7,406 bases of DNA from Deltaproteobacteria bacterium (GTDB taxonomy: Bacteria > SAR324 > JACQKK01), in the NCBI GenBank assembly GCA_029858165.1, contig JAOUFO010000084.1:1-7406 (forward strand), given 5' to 3'. The notes below the pieces were generated by a model. That model saw only the letters and a program-made list of their open reading frames with translations. It ran no database searches and was not told the origin of the DNA. Both the position numbers and the translations under genes were made by a program. Shown in pieces: positions 1-4,659 of the stretch. Positions within the stretch are counted from its first letter, which is position 1. Every line of letters begins with the position of its first letter.

Positions 1-3
1 CAA

Positions 4-26
4 CCCCCTTCCCTTTGGGAAGGGGG
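4..26. repeat. Perfect 10-bp inverted repeat (C/G-rich hairpin)
   Basis: CCCCCTTCCC (4-13) and GGGAAGGGGG (17-26) are perfect reverse complements around a TTT loop. The right arm is followed by a G-rich tail and then an A run (about 39-44). Neither strand shows a T tract directly after the stem in the usual terminator position, although on the minus strand a T-rich stretch precedes it. It may belong to the end of a gene left of the window or be a dispersed intergenic repeat. A similarly built element lies at 3742-3790. Confidence 0.65.
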
Positions 27-133
27 CAGGGGGATGGGAAAAAACGAGTTGTGCAGAGGCCTCAAACCATGAAGGCGCAAGTCTTTCCCCCAGGCCAACC
101 CCCGCCAGGGACACCTCTTCACCAAGGGGTTTT

Positions 134-886
134 ATGCTGGCTATCCATAACCTGACCAAAACCTACGGGGGGTTGACCGCCCTGGATCACCTTACCCTTT
201 CCATACCGGAAGGGGAGATATTCGGTCTGCTGGGCCCCAACGGGGCGGGCAAAACCACCCTGCTCCGAATCCTTACCGGGCTGGTGGCCCCCACCGGCGG
301 AAAAGTGGAACTTTTTGGCCGCTACGCCCCCACCCAGCCGGAGGTGCGGGCCATGGTGGGGTATATGCCCCAACAGGATGCCTTGTATCCCGGCCTCACA
401 GTCAGCGAGAACATCCGGTTTTTCGGCCGGATGTACGGCCTGAACGGCGAGGCCCTGGAGACCCGGTTGGAGGAAGTTCTGGCCCTGGTGGAACTAAGCC
501 ACCGGCGGGATGGGCTGGTGTCCACCCTGTCGGGAGGCATGACCCGCCGGGCCATGCTGGCTTCAGCCATGGTGCACCACCCCCGGCTGCTGATTCTGGA
601 CGAGCCCACCTCCGGGGTGGACCCCAGTCTGCGTCTGCGGTTTTGGGGCTGGTTTTCCCGGCTGGTGGATAACGGCATGTCCATCCTGATCACCACCCAC
701 CATATTTCCGAGGCCTCCCACTGCCATCAGGTGGTGTTTTTGCGGGAGGGCCGCCTGCTGGAACAAGGGGAACCCCACCGCCTGATGAAACAATACGGGA
801 CCGCGGACCTGGAGGCGGCCTTTGTACAAGCCACCGAACAAAAGGGGCCAAATGCCCCCCCCAGCCAGAAAGGGGGCCAACCATGA
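134..886 (+). CDS. ABC transporter ATP-binding protein (ABC-2 exporter type)
   Basis: This is the cytoplasmic ATPase subunit of an ABC-2 type exporter, which powers export through the permease encoded next to it. The 250-residue product holds one complete nucleotide-binding domain: Walker A GPNGAGKT (34-41), Q-loop near Q79/Q80, signature LSGGM (131-135), Walker B LLILDE (151-156), D-loop SGVD (159-162) and the switch histidine in TTHH (188-189). LSGGMTRR and SGVDP resemble the DrrA/CcmA/NodI/YadG branch that pairs with ABC-2 permeases. All catalytic motifs are intact. The ATG is preceded by AAGGGG four bases upstream, a plausible ribosome binding site. The stop codon overlaps the permease start as ATGA, implying translational coupling. 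The last ~20 residues are hydrophilic and look like a non-conserved tail. The substrate cannot be read from the sequence; drugs, lipids and polysaccharides are all exported by relatives. I found no convincing promoter in the 133 bases upstream. Confidence 0.95.
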   Translation: MLAIHNLTKTYGGLTALDHLTLSIPEGEIFGLLGPNGAGKTTLLRILTGLVAPTGGKVELFGRYAPTQPEVRAMVGYMPQQDALYPGLTVSENIRFFGRMYGLNGEALETRLEEVLALVELSHRRDGLVSTLSGGMTRRAMLASAMVHHPRLLILDEPTSGVDPSLRLRFWGWFSRLVDNGMSILITTHHISEASHCHQVVFLREGRLLEQGEPHRLMKQYGTADLEAAFVQATEQKGPNAPPSQKGGQP

Positions 887-2052
887 CCATCCGGTGGATT
901 GCCCTGCGGGTGATTTTGGAAATCATCCGGGACCGCCGCACCGTGGCGTTTTTTCTGCTGGTTCCGGTGGTGGTGATGACCTTGATTTTCTATGCTGTAT
1001 CTCAGGATGAAACCGCCCATGTGGGGGTGGTCACCCGGGGGGTGGCCCGCCTGTTTGATGCCGATCTGATCAAATCCCTGGAAAACGAAACGGATATTGA
1101 GGTGGTTTCTCTGGACATTCCCGATGAGGAAACCGACCTGGTGCGCATTGAAACCGCCATCCGGGATCACCTGCGCTCCGGCAGGGTGGATGCCATTTTG
1201 TACATGGATGAAAAACTGTTGGTGGACCGTTTTGCCGGCCGCCGGGGAACCCTGCACCTGTGGGTGGAAGGCTCCCGGCCCACCACCACCGCCACTGCCA
1301 TTTCCGCCATCGCATCTGCTATGGATGATCTGGCCGATGCCCTGCCGGTGGTGATAGATACCCAGTGCTCTGCCGATTGCGCCAATTCGGTCAATGCCAC
1401 CCCCATGGAACTGACCAAACACTACCTGTACGGATCAGAGGATTACCGGATGGTGGATTTCTTTCTGCCGGTGTTCCCCCCCTTCTTTGTGTTCTTTTTC
1501 ACTTTTATCCTCTCCACCATCACCTTTCAACGGGAGCGCACCCGGGGCACCCTGGAGCGCATCCTGATTGCCCCGGTTTCCTTCGGTCAGGTGGTGCTGG
1601 GATATGTGGGGGGCTTCTTTTTGTTCAGTCTGGCTCAGGCGGTCATCATCCTCACCTACATCATTGTGTTGCTCTCCTTTGACATCACCTGGGCACAAAT
1701 GTTCTCCATCGCCGGGGTAACCCTGCTGATGATGCTGGTGGGTTTGATGATGGGACTGCTGGCATCCTTTTTGGCCCACAACGAATTCCAGGCCATCCAG
1801 TTCATCCCCCTGGTGGTGCTGCCCCAGGTGTTCCTAAGCGATATGATCTGGGATATTCAACGGTTTCCACAGGTGTTCCAATGGATCGCCTACTTCCTGC
1901 CCCTGACCCACGCCAACTGGGCCATGCGGGATGTGTTGCTGAAAAATCATTCATTCTGGGCCACCTGGCCCCATTTGTTGATGCTGGTGGGGTTTTTTAT
2001 GGCCGCCTGGCTGGGGTTAATGGCCGTGGGGCGCAAAAGAACCAGCTATTAA
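883..2052 (+). CDS. ABC-2 type transporter permease
   Basis: This is the inner-membrane subunit partnering the ATPase just upstream. The 389-residue product has the ABC-2 permease plan: one N-terminal membrane helix (about 20-39), a large soluble domain probably outside the membrane (about 42-190), then about five helices from residue 193 to 383. The cytoplasmic coupling segment after the second helix, FQRERTRGTLERILIAPVS (215-233), is the family hallmark, with its RGTLE core. Length and layout match the YhhJ/DrrB-like group with a long extracytoplasmic loop (ABC2_membrane_3 type). The start overlaps the ATPase stop, and AAAGGGGG six bases before the ATG supplies a ribosome binding site. The soluble domain contains C162-x3-C166. 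Only one permease gene is present, so the transporter is probably a homodimeric permease with two ATPases. No periplasmic adaptor or outer-membrane partner is encoded nearby, so the substrate stays open. Confidence 0.93.
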   Translation: MTIRWIALRVILEIIRDRRTVAFFLLVPVVVMTLIFYAVSQDETAHVGVVTRGVARLFDADLIKSLENETDIEVVSLDIPDEETDLVRIETAIRDHLRSGRVDAILYMDEKLLVDRFAGRRGTLHLWVEGSRPTTTATAISAIASAMDDLADALPVVIDTQCSADCANSVNATPMELTKHYLYGSEDYRMVDFFLPVFPPFFVFFFTFILSTITFQRERTRGTLERILIAPVSFGQVVLGYVGGFFLFSLAQAVIILTYIIVLLSFDITWAQMFSIAGVTLLMMLVGLMMGLLASFLAHNEFQAIQFIPLVVLPQVFLSDMIWDIQRFPQVFQWIAYFLPLTHANWAMRDVLLKNHSFWATWPHLLMLVGFFMAAWLGLMAVGRKRTSY

Positions 2053-2067
2053 GGGGGAATTTCTGAT

Positions 2068-2132
2068 GGGGTTCACCCCCCGAACCCCGGTATGGGGGTT
2101 TCCAACAATTTTGTGGGGGGCCGTTTTTTTTT
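2068..2132 (+). terminator. Intrinsic terminator of the ABC operon
   Basis: Sixteen bases after the permease stop a set of complementary tracts leads into a T9 run (2124-2132). An outer stem can form between C6 (2076-2081) and G6 (2115-2120), enclosing a hairpin of AACCCC (2083-2088) with GGGGTT (2095-2100). An alternative hairpin pairs GGGGTTC (2068-2074) with GAACCCC (2082-2088). A stable GC stem followed within three bases by T9 fits rho-independent termination of the rightward operon. On the other strand the GNAT stop lies four bases beyond the T run, but no T tract follows the stem there. Confidence 0.75.
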
Positions 2133-2135
2133 AAT

Positions 2136-2687
2136 TTACAAACCAGGCTGGGGATTGGCGCCGCCTGCGTAAGGAACAGCGGGGGTGGGACAGAACGAGC
2201 GGAGGGGGGGATGGATCAGCCCGCTGGGAAACGGGGTTTCCAATTCAAATTCGTAGGCGTCGTCCCCGTTGTTGTAATAGCGGGGCAGAATTCGTTTGGC
2301 CTTAAAACCATAGCGGCGGTAGAGGGTTTGGGCAGCGTGGTTCCGGCTGTTTACCTGCAAAGTTGCCAAAGGGTGGCCCTGGCTGCGGGCCGTGGCCAGC
2401 CAATCCTCCAGCAACAGTTTTCCGAACCCTCTGCCGCGAAACGGGGTATCCACCGCCAGAGAATCCAGGTTGTACCCCCGGCCCACCGGATGGCCGATGT
2501 AAAACCCGCTGATATGCCGGGCGCCGTTTTCCGCCAGGGCCAGCACCCGCACCGTAAACCGGGAATGGCGCAACACCGCCTGAACCAGTTCATCCGTCCA
2601 GGGGGTTAGAAACGCCTGCCGCTGGATGCGGTTGATGACCGAGAAATCCTGTGGGGTGGGCGGATGCAAAAAAAGGTTCCTGTCCAT
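2136..2687 (-). CDS. GNAT family N-acetyltransferase, RimI-like
   Basis: This is a predicted acetyl-CoA-dependent N-acetyltransferase of the GNAT fold. The 183-residue product has the acetyl-CoA pyrophosphate-binding motif R84-G-R-G-F-G89 after strand LDSLAVD (74-80). It also has the C-terminal half typical of RimI, N116-x2-A-x2-LY-x3-GF (116-128), and a final YEFEL strand (about 150-154). RimI acetylates the N-terminus of ribosomal protein S18. Here the glutamate that serves RimI as catalytic base is replaced by Q111, and the following arginine by N113, so the substrate may differ. Tyr123 matches the RimI catalytic acid. The domain ends near residue 155, leaving a 29-residue Pro-rich tail without recognisable homology. 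The ATG has no Shine-Dalgarno sequence; a promoter-like sequence places the transcript start at or beside it. A TTG at codon 7 is an alternative start. The gene is divergent from the methyltransferase. Confidence 0.88.
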   Translation of the reverse strand: MDRNLFLHPPTPQDFSVINRIQRQAFLTPWTDELVQAVLRHSRFTVRVLALAENGARHISGFYIGHPVGRGYNLDSLAVDTPFRGRGFGKLLLEDWLATARSQGHPLATLQVNSRNHAAQTLYRRYGFKAKRILPRYYNNGDDAYEFELETPFPSGLIHPPLRSFCPTPAVPYAGGANPQPGL

Positions 2688-2693
2688 AAAATT

Positions 2694-2722
2694 TTTCTAC
2701 ACCAATCCTGGTGAAAACACAA
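2694..2722 (-). promoter_or_regulatory. Predicted sigma70-type promoter of the GNAT gene, leaderless start
   Basis: Read on the minus strand: TTGTGT (2722-2717), a 17-base spacer, then TAGAAA (2699-2694). Six bases separate the -10 element from the ATG at 2687, so transcription would start at about the A of the start codon, giving a leaderless mRNA. This agrees with the lack of a ribosome binding site. The spacer contains the inverted repeat CACCA-N4-TGGTG (2700-2713), a typical operator position. All of this is inferred from sequence matches. Confidence 0.5.
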
Positions 2723-2848
2723 ATCCGAAAGGGAAACCTCCGGGGTACACCTCTATTGAAACAACAACTTTCTCCTGTGGGTTTCCTTTCATCCTGCTTT
2801 TTTCCCCCGGTATCCTCCAAAGGTCGCGGATGATTCCCACAATCGGGC

Positions 2849-2877
2849 TTGCCTGGATTCAGGAAATCCTTTAAAAA
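2849..2877 (+). promoter_or_regulatory. Possible promoter of the methyltransferase gene
   Basis: TTGCCT (2849-2854) and TAAAAA (2872-2877) are separated by 17 bases and would start transcription near 2884, about 45 bases before the preferred ATG at 2929. The -35 is good and the -10 matches consensus at four of six positions. The spacer holds GGATT-N5-AATCC (2855-2869), an inverted repeat that could be an operator. Confidence 0.4.
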
Positions 2878-2928
2878 GATAGAGACAAACCGCGCCTCTT
2901 GAGCCAAACCCTGCAATCGGAAGACCCC

Positions 2929-3741
2929 ATGGAAGACAAACTGACCACCTTTGTAGCCGAACAGTACAACGCCTTTCAATCCATGATGGAAAGACGGGAC
3001 AAAGAACGCAAATACCTGAATTACGGATTCAAGGAAGGCCGGGGGCAAACCTATGAGGACCGTCAGGAACGGTTGTGCCGGGAGGTTTTTGACGGAGCCA
3101 GGATAAAAAAGGAGGATGTGCTTGCCGATGTGGGATTCGGGTCCGGCGAGCAGGATTTTTATCTGGCCCGCAATTATGAGTTTGGGACTTTACACGGATT
3201 CAACATTGCCTCCAAACAGGTGGAATTTGCCAACCACCGCGCAGCCAAGGAGGGCTTGGCGCCAAAAATGGTTTTTCATCACTTCCCCGCTGAGCGGATG
3301 GAACCCCTGAAGGATCGTTCGGTGGATAAGGTGCTTTCGGTGGAATGCGCCTTTTATTTTGACCGGCCCGTGTTTTATAAGGAGGCCCACCGGGTGTTAA
3401 AACCGGGCGGATTGTTGGTGCTGGCCGATATTTCTTTCAGCGGGGCCATTTCTTTTATCACCCGGTGGACTCAGGATATGCGAAGGGTGGGAACCCTGCC
3501 GGGCAACCGCAGGAGTTGGGCACCTTATTTTGACACGGAACGGGTGACATCCATCAACGCCCAGACCCGGTCCGGGGTGCAAAACACCGTGTTTCAATGT
3601 CTGAAATACATGCGCATCAGCCACTCCTGGGTGGAAAACCGAACCCTGTTGAGCATGGCTTTTTATTCCCAAATCACTGCCCTGGGGCTGCTGACCCGCC
3701 TGATACGCTACGATTTGATTGTCTTAAAACGCAAAAGCTGA
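2929..3741 (+). CDS. Class I SAM-dependent methyltransferase
   Basis: This is a predicted cytoplasmic S-adenosylmethionine-dependent methyltransferase with the Rossmann-like class I fold. Counted from the ATG at 2929 (270 residues), motif I is D67-V-G-F-G-S-G73, the SAM-binding loop. It is followed by GFNIASKQVEFA (90-101), the acidic-strand region, which here carries N92. Motif II/III is LSVECAFYF (136-144), and the segment AHRVLKPGGLLVLADIS (153-169) is the post-II/III hallmark. The GFNIA-QVEFA pattern and the N-terminal YLNYGF region resemble small-molecule O-, C- or N-methyltransferases of the EryG/tocopherol/phosphoethanolamine type, so a lipid, quinone or natural-product acceptor is likely, but none can be named. 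The ATG has GGAAG five bases upstream. An in-frame TTG at 2899 would add ten residues but lacks a good ribosome binding site. The gene stands alone and converges on the hydroxylase gene. Confidence 0.88.
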   Translation: MEDKLTTFVAEQYNAFQSMMERRDKERKYLNYGFKEGRGQTYEDRQERLCREVFDGARIKKEDVLADVGFGSGEQDFYLARNYEFGTLHGFNIASKQVEFANHRAAKEGLAPKMVFHHFPAERMEPLKDRSVDKVLSVECAFYFDRPVFYKEAHRVLKPGGLLVLADISFSGAISFITRWTQDMRRVGTLPGNRRSWAPYFDTERVTSINAQTRSGVQNTVFQCLKYMRISHSWVENRTLLSMAFYSQITALGLLTRLIRYDLIVLKRKS

Positions 3742-3769
3742 CCCCCCTTCCCCCATCCCTCCCATTGCA

Positions 3770-3786
3770 CCCCTTGTCTCAAGGGG
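3770..3786. repeat. Perfect 7-bp hairpin between convergent genes
   Basis: CCCCTTG (3770-3776) and CAAGGGG (3780-3786) pair perfectly around a TCT loop, 28 bases after the methyltransferase stop. A C-rich tract (3741-3764) precedes it. No T run follows on either strand, so it is not a standard intrinsic terminator. Its plan (C-rich tract with CCCATCCC, then CCCCTT/AAGGGG arms) echoes the reverse complement of bases 1-40, suggesting members of one intergenic repeat family. Confidence 0.55.
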
Positions 3787-3822
3787 CTGGCAGGAGTTTG
3801 GGGTTTGGGGTTTGGCGGGGGG
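3783..3822 (+). other. Putative G-quadruplex-forming G-tract
   Basis: Four G runs lie on the plus strand: GGGG (3783-3786), GGGG (3800-3803), GGGG (3807-3810) and G6 (3817-3822). The inner loops are TTT and TTTGGC and the first loop is 13 bases. The last three runs are tightly spaced. The tract sits directly after the hairpin and five bases from the stop of the convergent hydroxylase gene. It would be G-rich in a methyltransferase read-through transcript. Whether it folds is inference. The first G run is shared with the hairpin arm, so the two structures would compete. Confidence 0.5.
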
Positions 3823-3826
3823 ATGC

Positions 3827-4420
3827 TCAAAGCGCGCCTTGATGGTTTGCCCGGGTCGGAAGCGATTTTTGGTAGGTGAAAAACACATGGTCCCACAGGG
3901 TGGTGGTCACCCCGTAGTTTTTATCCGGGTACACATGGTGCAAGGTGTGGTGGTTTAACAGGCGCAGCCAAAGACGGTTGTGAAAAGTGAAATAATGCTG
4001 GGCGTGATGAACCACCCCATACACAAAGTACCCAAACAGCAGGGTGCCTAAAAAAATGGTGGGGTCCACACCGGGAAACAACCACCCAAAGGCATAATAG
4101 TGTGCGGCGGTCAGGGAGACGCCAAAAACAAACGGTAACGCCAACAGCACCTTGGGATCATCATGATGTTTTTGGTGGCCCGAATTGAACAAATTGGGGG
4201 GACCCCAGTGAAACAATATCCGGTGAATGCAGTATTCCAAAAAGGTGAGATACAAATACCCCAGAACGACGCTGACCAGAATAAACACAGGCTCCCCCCC
4301 ATGGGAGGACACACCAACCCCCAGCAACAGAATTCCACAAATGGAATCCACCACAAACCCCAAACGGTAATTGAGTTTGGTTTCTGAAAGGGCTTCTATT
4401 TGACGAAGGATAAGGCTCAT
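3827..4420 (-). CDS. Sterol desaturase / fatty-acid hydroxylase superfamily membrane protein
   Basis: This is a predicted integral-membrane di-iron oxygenase of the fatty-acid hydroxylase superfamily (PF04116 type), which hydroxylates or desaturates lipids using O2. The 197-residue product carries the full histidine set: H66-x4-H71, H82-x2-HH (85-86), HH-x2-H (138-142) and HH-x2-HH (157-162), followed by the conserved GVTTTLWDHVF segment (170-180). Hydrophobic helices lie at about 23-38, 46-63, 95-111 and 122-137, so the histidine clusters fall on the cytoplasmic face. The length fits the short bacterial members. The substrate is unknown; relatives act on fatty acyl chains, sterols or carotenoids. 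The ATG at 4420 is the only Met near the N-terminus, and its ribosome binding site is weak (GGAT). Two palindromes lie just upstream. The gene follows comM on the same strand after 239 bases, probably as a separate unit. Confidence 0.9.
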   Translation of the reverse strand: MSLILRQIEALSETKLNYRLGFVVDSICGILLLGVGVSSHGGEPVFILVSVVLGYLYLTFLEYCIHRILFHWGPPNLFNSGHQKHHDDPKVLLALPFVFGVSLTAAHYYAFGWLFPGVDPTIFLGTLLFGYFVYGVVHHAQHYFTFHNRLWLRLLNHHTLHHVYPDKNYGVTTTLWDHVFFTYQKSLPTRANHQGAL

Positions 4421-4426
4421 GGATCC

Positions 4427-4459
4427 AAATCGCGATTTAAAAGTGATTTCCTTAGGAAA
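4427..4459. promoter_or_regulatory. Paired palindromes upstream of the hydroxylase gene
   Basis: AAATCGCGATTT (4427-4438) is a perfect 12-bp palindrome. TTTCCT-T-AGGAAA (4447-4459) is a perfect 13-bp odd palindrome. Their centres are about 20.5 bp apart, close to two helical turns, so bound dimers would lie on one face of the DNA. They sit 7-39 bases upstream of the leftward start codon at 4420. I could not identify a convincing -35/-10 pair here. The operator role is inference. Confidence 0.4.
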
Positions 4460-4659
4460 ATACCATCGGTCGCATTTTAAGCAAACTCAAGAGGGAATGT
4501 CAAAGAATATCGGATGGCGACAGGAAAAACAGGCCGGTTTAGCCGTTTTAGAATGGGGGGGAATGAAAGGAAAGCACACTTCCTCCTCCCGGTGTCTTTG
4601 AGGGCAAGAACGGCGGGGGAAATCATTCAAACCTTCCCTGATGAGCGGCGGAGTTCCCC

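Noticed and set aside
69..155. Short ATG frame of 28 codons overlapping the ABC ATPase start, as a leader peptide
   Set aside because: No ribosome binding site before the ATG, very proline-rich, and no attenuator-like structure that depends on it.
727..1422. Minus-strand frame antisense to the ABC genes
   Set aside because: The His/Gly/Gln-rich translation has no motifs and lies opposite two clearly functional genes.
2626..2874. Plus-strand frame of about 82 codons in the divergent region
   Set aside because: It overlaps the GNAT 5' end on the opposite strand and both candidate promoters, has no good ribosome binding site and no similarity I recognise.
2899..2928. TTG at 2899 as the methyltransferase start
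   Set aside because: No Shine-Dalgarno sequence lies at a suitable distance, whereas ATG 2929 has GGAAG five bases upstream. The extra ten residues add no recognisable feature. It remains possible.
3797..3822. TTTGGGG direct repeats as a telomere-like or CRISPR-like array
   Set aside because: There are only two full units plus a degenerate third, with no unique spacers. A G-tract explanation is sufficient.
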